Origin: Mycolicibacterium baixiangningiae
GTDB lineage: Bacteria > Actinomycetota > Actinomycetes > Mycobacteriales > Mycobacteriaceae
Assembly: GCF_016313185.1 (NCBI RefSeq)
Contig: NZ_CP066218.1
Span: forward strand, 1,984,001-2,048,000
DNA: 64,000 nt
Direction: 5' to 3'
The first letter of the stretch is position 1. Each line of letters opens with the position of its first letter. The position numbers were made by a program, and so were the translations under genes. The notes beneath the pieces were generated by a model, which did not search any database, was not told the origin of the DNA, and saw nothing but the letters and a program-made list of their open reading frames with translations. This document shows, in pieces, positions 15,596 through 23,584 of this stretch.

Positions 15596-16798
15596 GTGAC
15601 GATCACCGCGAACGGCCTATTGAACTACGACCCATGGGATGCCGAGCTCAATGCAGACCCGTATCCCATGTTCAAGCGTTTACGCGACGAAGCACCGCTG
15701 TACTTCAACGAGGTTCATGACTTCTACGCGGTGAGCCGGTTCGATGACGCCAGCCGCATCCTGGTAGACCACCAGTCATTCAGCTCGGCTCGCGGTGCGG
15801 TTCTCGAGATCATCAAGTCGGGCATCGAAATCCCGTCGGGGCTGTTGGTTTTCGAGGACCCGCCGGTCCACGACTTCCATCGGAATCTGCTGTCGCGGGC
15901 CTTTACGCCACGCAAGATCAACAGTCTGGAACCGAAGGTCCGCGAGTTCACCGCGCGGTGCCTGAATCCGTTGGTAGGTGGCGACCACTTCGACTTCGTC
16001 AAACATCTCGGTGCGGTCATGCCACTGCGGGTGGTCGGAATGCTGTTCGGAATACCCGAGGACTACCAGCACCTAGTGCAGGAAGACGGCGACAAGTTCG
16101 TGCGCACCGAGCGCGGTGGTCAGATGACCGACAACCCCGACGGCGTGATTACAGATGGCGAAGTTTTCGCAGACTTCATCGACTGGCGGATTGATCATCC
16201 GGCCGACGACCTGACGACCGAGCTGCTGAATGCGGAGTTCGCGGACGAGACGGGCAGCATCAGAAAACTGCGACGCGACGAACTGCTGATGTTCATGAAC
16301 CTCGTTGCGGTGGCAGGCGCGGAGACCACCACCCGATTGATCGGCTGGGCAGGCAAGCTGCTGTCCGAACATCCCGCGCAACGCAGGCGGTTGGTCGCCG
16401 ATCGCACACTGCTGCCAGGCGCGATCGAGGAGATCTTGAGATTCGAACCACCCGCCCTCCAGGCCGCCCGATACGTCACCCACGACATCGAGCTCTACGG
16501 CACGAACGTGCCCGAGGGCAGCAGCATTCTGACGTTGATCGGCGCGGCCAACCGCGACGAACGACGTTTCGGAGAGAACGCGGACACTTTCGATGTCACG
16601 CGCTCACCCCGTCAGCATCTGTCGTTCGGAATAGGTGCCCACTACTGCCTCGGCAACGCTTTGGCGCGCATCGAGGGCCGGATCGCGTTGGACGAGATCA
16701 TGAACCGCTTTCCGGACTGGGAAGTCGATCTCGACAGTGCGGTGTTCTCCTCGTCCTCCACAGTGCGCGGCTGGGACAGCATGCCGGCACAGGTATGA
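15596..16798 (+). CDS. cytochrome P450
   Basis: Haem monooxygenase of 400 residues, soluble bacterial class I type. Visible are the I-helix AGAETTTR, the K-helix ExxR motif in EEILRFEPP and the haem loop FGIGAHYCLG with Cys near residue 351. GTG at 15596 is the start that gives the usual length; upstream frame extension is antisense or out-of-frame to the SnoaL gene. Electrons presumably come from one of the ferredoxins elsewhere in the window, since none is in this operon. Substrate unknown; the SnoaL and SDR neighbours suggest a multi-step oxidation. Confidence 0.93.
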   Translation: MTITANGLLNYDPWDAELNADPYPMFKRLRDEAPLYFNEVHDFYAVSRFDDASRILVDHQSFSSARGAVLEIIKSGIEIPSGLLVFEDPPVHDFHRNLLSRAFTPRKINSLEPKVREFTARCLNPLVGGDHFDFVKHLGAVMPLRVVGMLFGIPEDYQHLVQEDGDKFVRTERGGQMTDNPDGVITDGEVFADFIDWRIDHPADDLTTELLNAEFADETGSIRKLRRDELLMFMNLVAVAGAETTTRLIGWAGKLLSEHPAQRRRLVADRTLLPGAIEEILRFEPPALQAARYVTHDIELYGTNVPEGSSILTLIGAANRDERRFGENADTFDVTRSPRQHLSFGIGAHYCLGNALARIEGRIALDEIMNRFPDWEVDLDSAVFSSSSTVRGWDSMPAQV

Positions 16799-16834
16799 CC
16801 ACGAAGCACACCATGGATCGAGAGGGAGCATGAC

Positions 16835-17671
16835 ATGCCCGGACGGGTAGAGGGAAAGGTCGCATTCGTCACAGGTGCCGCCCGCGGACAAGGACGAAGC
16901 CACGCGCTGAAACTCGCTGAAGAGGGCGCCGACATCATCGCCATCGACATCTGCAAGAACGTCGACCATTGTCAGCTCGAATTGGCCTCACCCGGGGATC
17001 TCCTGGAGACCAAGGAGAGGGTCGAGGCGCTCGGACGCCGGATCATCGCCGAAGAAGCCGACGTCCGCGACTTCGACGCCATGAAGGCTGTCGTGGACCG
17101 CGGCGTTGCCGAATTCGGCAGGCTAGACATCATTTTGGCCAACGCAGGCATCGGCAACGGCGGACAGACCATCGAGACTCTGGAAGAGCCCGTGTGGCAG
17201 GCGATGATGGACATCAACCTCACGGGCGTATGGAAAACCGTGAAGGCCGGGATCCCGCACATGATCGCCGGAGGGCGGGGCGGATCGATCGTGTTGACCA
17301 GCTCGGTGGCAGGGCTGAAGGCCTATCCGCAGATGGGTCAATATGTTTCGGCCAAGCACGGTGTCGTCGGCCTGATGCGCTCCTGCGCGGTCGAGCTGGG
17401 CCAGCACATGATCAGGGTGAACAGCGTGCATCCCACGCACGTCAACACCCCGCTGGTGATGAACCAGCAGACCTTCGATCTCTTCCGGCCGGATCTGGAG
17501 AGCCCCGGCCCCGACGACATCGCACCCATCTGCCAGATGTTCCACACCATGCCCAGACCATGGGTCGAGGCCGAAGACATCACCAACGCCGTGATGTTCT
17601 TCGCCTCGGACGACTCGCGCTTCGTTACCGGCGTCGCCATGCCGATCGACCTGGGCAGCTGCCTGAAGTAG
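16835..17671 (+). CDS. mycofactocin-coupled SDR family oxidoreductase
   Basis: Dehydrogenase of 278 residues with the hallmark opening of mycofactocin-linked SDRs, GKVAFVTGAARGQGRSHA, and the long acidic insertion after IDIC. The catalytic YVSAK is present. Such enzymes keep NAD(H) bound and pass electrons to the peptide cofactor mycofactocin, usually oxidising alcohols. It follows the P450 by 36 bases with a GAGGGAG ribosome site, so it likely oxidises the alcohol made by that P450 (inference). A second member is at 51927. Mycofactocin biosynthesis genes are not in this window. Confidence 0.9.
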   Translation: MPGRVEGKVAFVTGAARGQGRSHALKLAEEGADIIAIDICKNVDHCQLELASPGDLLETKERVEALGRRIIAEEADVRDFDAMKAVVDRGVAEFGRLDIILANAGIGNGGQTIETLEEPVWQAMMDINLTGVWKTVKAGIPHMIAGGRGGSIVLTSSVAGLKAYPQMGQYVSAKHGVVGLMRSCAVELGQHMIRVNSVHPTHVNTPLVMNQQTFDLFRPDLESPGPDDIAPICQMFHTMPRPWVEAEDITNAVMFFASDDSRFVTGVAMPIDLGSCLK

Positions 17672-17677
17672 GACGCG

Positions 17678-18469
17678 CTACCTCGGCGTCGCCGCTCGCC
17701 GGGTCAGAAAGTCGATCTGCAGATAGATCGAATAGAGCACCAGGGCCGGCAGGATGATGAACGGGACGTTCTCGGCGATGAATTTGAACCAGAGCCCGAA
17801 GGCGCCCTGTCCGATATCGCCGAAGCCGGACCGGACCTCGGAAAGGAAGTACACGCCGGTGCTGCTCGCCAGCATCGCGACGCCTGCGAACGCCAGCCAC
17901 AGGTTCTTGATGCGGGACTCGGTGGGCAGGTCGGGCCGGATCAGGCGGGTCCAGACCAGGAACACCGTCACGCCGACGGCGACACCCACCAACTCCAGGC
18001 CGAAGATCCAGTTGTTGCCGCTGGTGTAGCGGGTATCGGCCAGACCGTACTGCCACCACAACCACTTCCAGCCGGGATCGTCGGTCGGGGTCCACAGGTT
18101 CAGGGGATGGCCGATCAGAAAGATCAGCTCGTAACCGATCTGGCTCCCTGCCGTGTAGGGGAGGTAGAACAGCGTGAGTTCGGCGGCCTTGTCGACGCGA
18201 GTTCGGTTCTCTCCGGGTGCATTCCAGAGGAGAACGAAGGGGAGCAGGATCACGGGGATACCGAACAGCAGGTTGGCGACGACGTCGACGGTGAACGTCG
18301 GGGGCAGAATTCCGACACCGACGCCGACCACCACGAGAACGAAGGCCGCACCGGTGAATGCCGCCGCGGCCAGGTAGATCCGCCGCCGGTGCGGCGCCCA
18401 AGGCCTGGCGAAGTTCGGCTCACCCCCACCCGGCCGGGGGGAGATCTGTGTCGATATCTGCTCTGGCAT
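17678..18469 (-). CDS. EBP/EXPERA-like polytopic membrane protein
   Basis: Membrane protein of 263 residues with about six hydrophobic helices (IYLAAAAFTGAAFVLVVVGV, VVANLLFGIPVILLPFVLLW, FIILPALVLYSIYLQI). The segment LWWQYGLADTRYTSGNNWIFGLELVG resembles the emopamil-binding/EXPERA signature (Trp, Tyr, Asp-x-Arg-Tyr, Glu), a fold used by sterol isomerases and sterol-binding proteins. It ends six bases from the convergent SDR and lies just downstream of an aldehyde dehydrogenase, with six bases between, so they are probably cotranscribed. The family assignment rests on motif memory and is moderate. Confidence 0.65.
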   Translation of the reverse strand: MPEQISTQISPRPGGGEPNFARPWAPHRRRIYLAAAAFTGAAFVLVVVGVGVGILPPTFTVDVVANLLFGIPVILLPFVLLWNAPGENRTRVDKAAELTLFYLPYTAGSQIGYELIFLIGHPLNLWTPTDDPGWKWLWWQYGLADTRYTSGNNWIFGLELVGVAVGVTVFLVWTRLIRPDLPTESRIKNLWLAFAGVAMLASSTGVYFLSEVRSGFGDIGQGAFGLWFKFIAENVPFIILPALVLYSIYLQIDFLTRRAATPR

Positions 18470-18475
18470 GCCGGT

Positions 18476-19933
18476 TTACGTTCCTTTGCTTCCTGCCGCG
18501 ATCGAGATCGACTTGGTGTCGGTGTAGCCGTCGAGGCCCTCGCGGCCGAGCTCACGTCCGTAGCCGCTGCCTTTCACACCGCCGAAAGGCGCGAACGGGT
18601 CCATGGTGTAGCCCTGGTTGACGCCGAAGGTCCCGGTCCGGATACGGGCGGCGACGCCGAGTCCGCGCTCGGTGTCCTCGGTGAACACCGACCCCGCGAG
18701 GCCGTAGTCGGAGTCGTTGGCGATCGCCACCGCCTCGTCCTCGTCGGAGAACGGGATGACGGTCAGCACCGGACCGAAGATCTCCTCGCGGGCGATGCGC
18801 ATGTCGTTGGTGGCGTCGGTGAACAGGGTCGGACGGACGAACCACCCCTTTTCGACGCCGTCGGGCATCTCGGCCCCGCCGGTGACCAGGCGTGCACCTT
18901 CTTCCCGGCCCGTGTCGATGTAGCCGCGAACCCGCTGCTGCTGGCGTTGCGCGACCAGCGGGCCGACCTGGGTGGCACTGTCCGTCGGGTCACCGATCAC
19001 CAGCGACGCCATCTCGGCCGCGAGTGCGTCGGTGAACTCGCCGGCGCGGGCTGCGGGCACCAGGATCCGGGTGAGCGCGTTGCAGATCTGACCGCTGTTG
19101 CTCAGGCTGGCCGACCGCACGCCTGCCGCAACGGCGGCGGGGTCGGCATCGTCGAGCACGATTGCGGCGGACTTGCCGCCGAGTTCGAGGCTGACGCGTT
19201 TCAGACCGGCCGCGCACGCCGCGGCGACACTCTTACCCGCAGCCGTCGAGCCCGTGAACGAAACCTTGTCCACCCCCGGGTGCTTCACCAGATACTCGCC
19301 GAGCGACCCGTCGCCCGGCAGCACACTCACCACGCCTGCCGGCAGATCCGACTCCGCGATCATCTCGGCCAGCAGTAGCGCGTCGAGCGGTGACTCCGGC
19401 GCCGGCTTGAGGATGACGGCGCAGCCGGCGAGCAGGGCGGGGATCAGCTTGGTGACGATGAGGAACTGCGGCATGTTCCACGGCACGATCGCGGCGACCA
19501 CACCCACCGGCTCACGGCGGATGTGGATGTCGGCGCCGTACCTCCCCGGGCGCGTTTCGCGGAACGGGTAGTCCTCGGCCAGATCGCAGAAGGCGGTCAT
19601 CATCGTCCACGGCAACGCGACCTGCGCGCGCTGCGCGAAGCTGATGGGTGCACCGATCTCGGAGGTGATGGTCTCGGCCATCTGGGAGCGTCGTTCGCCG
19701 TAGAGGGCGGCCAGGCGCCGCACGGCCGCGATGCGTTCGGCGGGATCCATCCGCGGCCACGGGCCGGATTCGAACGCCGTCCGCGCGGCGGCGACCGCCG
19801 CCTCCACGTCGCCGGGGCCCGCCGCCGCGACATGCGCGATCGGTTCCTCGGTATGCGGGGCGATGACTTCGATCCATTGCCCGGCGGTCGGGTCACACCA
19901 CCTGCCACCGATGAAGAGCTCATCCGGACGCAC
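18476..19933 (-). CDS. aldehyde dehydrogenase
   Basis: NAD(P)-dependent aldehyde dehydrogenase of 485 residues, oxidising an aldehyde to a carboxylate. The general-base Glu lies in LELGGKSAAIVLDD and the catalytic Cys in SGQICNALTR; the cofactor-site FTGSTAAGKSVAAA and EEIFGPVL are also present. I start at GTG 19933 (VRPDELFIGGRW), eight bases after a GGAAGGAAG ribosome site; the frame stays open to 20116 but that part lacks domain character. It diverges from the first Rieske gene; a MarR-type half-site pair lies between at 19971. It likely completes oxidation of a hydroxylated side chain. Confidence 0.92.
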   Translation of the reverse strand: MRPDELFIGGRWCDPTAGQWIEVIAPHTEEPIAHVAAAGPGDVEAAVAAARTAFESGPWPRMDPAERIAAVRRLAALYGERRSQMAETITSEIGAPISFAQRAQVALPWTMMTAFCDLAEDYPFRETRPGRYGADIHIRREPVGVVAAIVPWNMPQFLIVTKLIPALLAGCAVILKPAPESPLDALLLAEMIAESDLPAGVVSVLPGDGSLGEYLVKHPGVDKVSFTGSTAAGKSVAAACAAGLKRVSLELGGKSAAIVLDDADPAAVAAGVRSASLSNSGQICNALTRILVPAARAGEFTDALAAEMASLVIGDPTDSATQVGPLVAQRQQQRVRGYIDTGREEGARLVTGGAEMPDGVEKGWFVRPTLFTDATNDMRIAREEIFGPVLTVIPFSDEDEAVAIANDSDYGLAGSVFTEDTERGLGVAARIRTGTFGVNQGYTMDPFAPFGGVKGSGYGRELGREGLDGYTDTKSISIAAGSKGT

Positions 19934-19970
19934 CTGTTCGACTTCCTTCCGCCGAGGCGACGACCCGGCA

Positions 19971-19984
19971 ATATCAACTACTTG
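19971..19984. promoter_or_regulatory. MarR-type operator (one mismatch) in ALDH/Rieske divergent gap
   Basis: ATATCAACTACTTG in the 202-base divergent gap differs by a single base from the reverse complement of the repeated CAAGTACTTGATAT element at 23541-23554 and 23561-23574. It is probably bound by the same MarR protein (23046), tying the aldehyde dehydrogenase and first Rieske gene to the same control as the reductase. No other clear element is seen in 19934-20135 apart from a GC-rich AGGCG/CGCCT hairpin at 20041-20054. Confidence 0.5.
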
Positions 19985-20135
19985 CGATTGATCGGACGAG
20001 CATATACCGTCGGCCATGCGGGCTCTGCGAAATGACGAAAAGGCGTCTGCGCCTGATTGTTTGCCTGAGCCACTCGAATCGGCACGTCGCCGAGGCGGGT
20101 AGCGCGGCACGAACACCGGTCAACAGGAGACGACA

Positions 20136-21404
20136 ATGGCCCGATTTCCCAAGCCACCCGAAGGCAGCTGGACCGAACACTACCCGCAACTGGGGACGGG
20201 ACCGGTGTCCTACGAGGACTCCATCGACCCGCAGTTCTACGAGATCGAGCGCAAGGCGGTGTTCAAGCGTGCCTGGCTCAACGTCGGTCGGGTGGAACAG
20301 ATCCCCCGTAAGGGCAGCTACTTCACCAAAGAGCTGAAGGTCGCCAACACCTCCATCATCGTCGTGCGCACGACCGCCGGTGAGGTGAAGGCCTACCACA
20401 ACATCTGCCGGCACCGGGGCAACAAGTTGGTGTGGAACGACATGCCGCTCGAGGAGACCAGCGGTGTGTGCCGGCAGTTCACCTGCAAGTACCACGCGTG
20501 GCGCTACGACCTCGACGGAAACCTGACCTTCGTGCAGCAGGAGGGTGAGTTCTTCGATCTGGACAAGAGTCGCTACGGCCTGGTGCCCGTCCACTGCGAC
20601 GTCTGGGAGGGGTTCATCTTCGTCAACTTCGCCCAAGAGCCCGAGCGGACGCTGCGAGATTTCCTCGGTCCGATGATCACCGACCTGGAGGGCTATCCCT
20701 TCGGCAGGATGACGTCGCGGTTCCACTACCGGTCGGACGTGAAGGCGAACTGGAAGCTGTACATGGATGCGTTCCAGGAGTTCTACCACGCACCGGTACT
20801 GCATGCGAACCAGTCACCGACGGCGTATTCGAAGGCCGCCGCGGAGGCCGGATTCGAAGCGCCGCACTATCGGATCGAAGGGCCGCACCGACTGGTGAGC
20901 ACGTCAGGCATACGGGCCTGGGAGATGGCCGACGAGATGCGCAAGCCCATCGAGGACATCTGCCAGAGCGGGCTTTTCGGCCCCTGGGACAAACCGGATC
21001 TGGGGGAGATGCCGGCCGGCCTCAACCCCGCGAAGTGCGAGCCGTGGGGCCTGGACTCGTTCCAGCTGTTCCCGAATTTCGTGATCCTCTTCTGGGGGCA
21101 GGGCTGGTACCTGACCTACCACTACTGGCCGACGTCGCACAACACGCATGTCTTCGAGGGCACCGTGTACTTCCCGCAGCCGCGTACGCCGCGGGAGCGC
21201 ATCGCCCAGGAACTGGCCGCCGTGTCGTTCAAGGAGTACGGACTCCAGGACGCCAACACGCTGGAGGCGACGCAGACGATGGTCGAATCGCGCGTTCTCG
21301 AGAACTTCGTGCTCTGCGATCAGGAAGTGCTGATCCGGCACCTGCACAAGGAGACGGCCGCCTGGGTCGAGGAATACCAGCGCACAACGGCGGCGGGGGT
21401 GTGA
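20136..21404 (+). CDS. Rieske aromatic ring-hydroxylating oxygenase alpha subunit, copy 1
   Basis: Non-haem iron oxygenase of 422 residues. The Rieske [2Fe-2S] ligands are CRH (residues 91-93) and CKYH (117-120), separated by 23 residues rather than the usual 15-17, with an extra Cys (112) in the insertion. The mononuclear iron site shows Asp211 with His218 and His223 (DAFQEFYHAPVLH). It is followed by a small partner gene, and the pair is repeated at 25433. No NTF2-type beta subunit is present, so it may act as an alpha-only (KshA-like) enzyme, fed by the reductase at 23585. AGGAGACGACA precedes the ATG. Substrate unknown. Confidence 0.93.
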   Translation: MARFPKPPEGSWTEHYPQLGTGPVSYEDSIDPQFYEIERKAVFKRAWLNVGRVEQIPRKGSYFTKELKVANTSIIVVRTTAGEVKAYHNICRHRGNKLVWNDMPLEETSGVCRQFTCKYHAWRYDLDGNLTFVQQEGEFFDLDKSRYGLVPVHCDVWEGFIFVNFAQEPERTLRDFLGPMITDLEGYPFGRMTSRFHYRSDVKANWKLYMDAFQEFYHAPVLHANQSPTAYSKAAAEAGFEAPHYRIEGPHRLVSTSGIRAWEMADEMRKPIEDICQSGLFGPWDKPDLGEMPAGLNPAKCEPWGLDSFQLFPNFVILFWGQGWYLTYHYWPTSHNTHVFEGTVYFPQPRTPRERIAQELAAVSFKEYGLQDANTLEATQTMVESRVLENFVLCDQEVLIRHLHKETAAWVEEYQRTTAAGV

Positions 21405-21406
21405 GC

Positions 21407-21775
21407 ATGGCGGGTGTGAGCACCGCGCAGACCACGACGGCGGAGACCGCGGCGAAACTGCCTCCTGAGTTCGCCGACCTCGAGGAGTTCTCCGATTGGT
21501 GTCTCGGCTCCGAGGCTGAGCGCTACGCCAAGCGGCTGGCCTCGTCGATGCGTGAGATGCAGGCGTTCTACGACGCCGTCACGGCGCGGGCGGAGGAGGC
21601 GATCTCCTACTGCGACAAGTTCCCCCTCGACGACTTGCCCGAGGACGTGCTGAACCTGATGCATCTGCTGTATTCGATGATCCAGGTGTCGTTCCCGGTC
21701 GAATGCTGGAAGCAACCGAAGGTGCCCGACACGGGCGCGACGAGCCTGGACTGCGACTCCGAGCCCAGGCCGTGA
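21407..21775 (+). CDS. small helical Rieske-associated protein, copy 1
   Basis: Unrecognised 122-residue protein rich in predicted helix and acidic residues. It shares the core W-C-L-x-(S/T)-E-A-E-R and EEAI-(S/D)-YCDKFPLDD(L/V)P with the protein at 26707, which also follows a Rieske alpha subunit. GTG at 21401 overlapping the Rieske stop is an alternative start; both copies have GTGA followed by an ATG six bases on. The cassette repetition suggests a dedicated partner, perhaps an assembly factor or non-canonical second subunit (inference). No signal peptide or metal motif apart from two conserved cysteines. Confidence 0.8.
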   Translation: MAGVSTAQTTTAETAAKLPPEFADLEEFSDWCLGSEAERYAKRLASSMREMQAFYDAVTARAEEAISYCDKFPLDDLPEDVLNLMHLLYSMIQVSFPVECWKQPKVPDTGATSLDCDSEPRP

Positions 21776-23043
21776 CGCAGCCGGGTCCCGGCACGAAGAC
21801 GGTGTTGCGCGCGGCCCGCTGGGCCGATGTTGAGGCCCAGCAGGTGCGGTCCCCGGCGGTGATCGTCATCGACGGCAACAGGATCGAGTCGATCAATCCC
21901 GCCGAGCCGCCCGCTGATCCGGACCTGGACATCGACCTCGGCGACGTCACGCTGCTGCCGGGGCTGATGGATATGGAGCTCAATCTCCTCATCGGCGGTC
22001 CGGGCGGTCCGGAGGGCCTGCCCAGTCCGATGCACGGAGTGCAGGACGACCCGGCGTACCGCACACTGCGGGGCGCGGTGAACGCGCGGTCCACGCTCGA
22101 TGCCGGATTCACCACCGTGCGCAACCTCGGCCTGATGGTCAAGACCGGCGGCTACCTGCTCGACGTGGCCCTGCAGCGTGCGATCGACCAGGGTTGGCAC
22201 CCCGGGCCGCGGATCTATCCGGCGGGTCACGCCGTGACCCCGTACGGCGGGCACCTCGACCCGACGGTCTTCCAGCGTCTCGCACCGGGGATCATGCCGC
22301 TGTCCGTCGCGGAGGGCATCGCCAACGGCGTCGACGAGGTCCGCGCCTGCGTGCGCTACCAGATCCGGCACGGCGCCAAGCTCATCAAGGTCTCGGCATC
22401 CGGGGGCGTGATGTCGCACAGTACCGCCCCTGGTGCGCAACAGTATTCGGACGACGAATTCGCCGCCATCGCCGACGAGGCGCACCGTGCCGGGGTGCGG
22501 GTAGCCGCCCATGCGGTGGGCGACAGCGCCATCCGGGCCTGTATCCGGGCGGGCATCGACTGCATCGAGCACGGCTTCCTCGCCACCGACGACACCATCC
22601 AGATGATGGTCGACCACGGCACCTTCCTGGTGTCGACGACGTACCTGACCGAGGCGATGGCGATCGACCGCATCGCACCCGAACTGCGCAAGAAGGCCGA
22701 GGAGGTCTTCCCGCGCGCCCAGGCGATGCTGCCCAAGGCGATCGCCGCGGGCGTCCGCATCGCCTGCGGCACCGATGCTCCCGCGATTCCGCACGGGCAG
22801 AACGCCAAAGAGCTGCGCGCCCTGGTGGCACGCGGCATGACGCCGATGCAGGCCATCCGGGCGGCGACGGTCACCAGCGCCGAACTGATCGAGGCCGACG
22901 ATGAGCTGGGCCGGCTGGCGCCCGGGTACCTCGCCGACATCATCGCCGTGCCGGGTGACCCGTCCCGGGATATCGAGACCACCCTCGATGTGCGCTTCGT
23001 GATGAAGGACGGCGTCGTCCAGGCCACGACGGCTAACGTTTAG
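21772..23043 (+). CDS. amidohydrolase family protein (imidazolonepropionase/prolidase-like)
   Basis: Metal-dependent hydrolase of 423 residues in the cyclic amidohydrolase family. The beta-sandwich N-terminus (VIVIDGNRIESINP) leads to LLPGLMDMELNLL, where the usual first HxH metal pair (normally PGLIDxHxH) is replaced by DMELN. A Lys in KLIKVSASGG and His residues in RVAAHAVGD and IEHGF, and the Asp of CGTDAPAIPHG, are present. The lost HxH is notable: the metal site may be mononuclear. The GTG start overlaps the stop of the small gene before it. Possible lactonase or amidase step in the pathway. Confidence 0.85.
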   Translation: MTQPGPGTKTVLRAARWADVEAQQVRSPAVIVIDGNRIESINPAEPPADPDLDIDLGDVTLLPGLMDMELNLLIGGPGGPEGLPSPMHGVQDDPAYRTLRGAVNARSTLDAGFTTVRNLGLMVKTGGYLLDVALQRAIDQGWHPGPRIYPAGHAVTPYGGHLDPTVFQRLAPGIMPLSVAEGIANGVDEVRACVRYQIRHGAKLIKVSASGGVMSHSTAPGAQQYSDDEFAAIADEAHRAGVRVAAHAVGDSAIRACIRAGIDCIEHGFLATDDTIQMMVDHGTFLVSTTYLTEAMAIDRIAPELRKKAEEVFPRAQAMLPKAIAAGVRIACGTDAPAIPHGQNAKELRALVARGMTPMQAIRAATVTSAELIEADDELGRLAPGYLADIIAVPGDPSRDIETTLDVRFVMKDGVVQATTANV

Positions 23044-23045
23044 GC

Positions 23046-23522
23046 ATGGAGGCGCGTGACGTGGCAGGTATGGAGCTCACGGACAACATCCTGTGGCTGC
23101 TCAAGCAGGCGTTCTACTTCTCGCTGACGACGGTGAACGAGGCGGTGAGCGAACACGGCGTGAGCACCGCGCAGATCGGCGTGCTGCGTCAGCTGTCAAA
23201 CGAGCCTGGCTTGTCGGGCGCCGAACTCGCCCGCCGGTTGCTGATCAGCCCGCAGGGCGTCCAGCTCGCGCTGACGGCGCTGGAGCGGCGCAATCTCGTT
23301 GAGCGCAAGCAGGACCCGCAACACGGGCGGATTCTGCAGGCCTTCCTGACCGACCAGGGCCGCAAGGTCGCGGGCACGGTGGTCAACGACGCGATCGCCG
23401 CGCACGAGAAGGTGTTCGGCGTGCTGAGCAAAGCCGAGCAGAAGACGTTACGCGAACTGCTCGCGCGGGTGGTCGAACAAGGCACGGGCCACGAACTGCA
23501 CGCCGACCACGTCGAAGGCTGA
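23046..23522 (+). CDS. MarR family transcriptional regulator
   Basis: Winged-helix regulator of 158 residues. The DNA-binding part runs through QIGVLRQLSNEPGLSGAELA and RLLISPQGVQLALTALERRN, followed by the wing ERKQDPQHGRILQAFLT. An internal ATG at 23070 (MELTDNIL) is an alternative start. It sits between the amidohydrolase and the reductase on the same strand. Just downstream lie two copies of TGACAAGTACTTGATAT, its likely operators, overlapping the reductase promoter. MarR proteins of this type usually release DNA on binding an aromatic or CoA ligand. Confidence 0.9.
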   Translation: MEARDVAGMELTDNILWLLKQAFYFSLTTVNEAVSEHGVSTAQIGVLRQLSNEPGLSGAELARRLLISPQGVQLALTALERRNLVERKQDPQHGRILQAFLTDQGRKVAGTVVNDAIAAHEKVFGVLSKAEQKTLRELLARVVEQGTGHELHADHVEG

Positions 23523-23538
23523 CCACGTCGAAGGGTGT

Positions 23539-23575
23539 GACAAGTACTTGATATTAATGACAAGTACTTGATATC
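23539..23575. promoter_or_regulatory. tandem MarR-type operators, 20-bp period
   Basis: TGACAAGTACTTGATAT occurs twice without mismatch, at 23539-23555 and 23559-23575, a 20-base period close to two helical turns. Each contains the perfect palindrome CAAGTACTTG. Copy 1 abuts the -35 and copy 2 overlaps the -10 of the promoter for the reductase gene. The CAAG-N2-CTTG core also resembles the published KstR2 site, but the adjacent MarR gene is the simpler candidate regulator. Confidence 0.7.
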
Positions 23576-23577
23576 GT
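23548..23577 (+). promoter_or_regulatory. leaderless promoter of the oxygenase reductase gene
   Basis: TTGATA (23548-23553), an 18-base spacer and TATCGT (23572-23577) are followed by seven bases and the ATG at 23585. That geometry predicts a leaderless transcript starting at the ATG; no ribosome site is present. The two MarR-type sites cover it. Confidence 0.55.
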
Positions 23578-23584
23578 TGCCGTG

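Noticed and set aside
20005..20135. 28-codon frame MRALRNDEKASAPDCLPEPL onward upstream of the first Rieske gene
   Set aside because: No ribosome site, no similarity and arginine-rich ending; most likely leader sequence.
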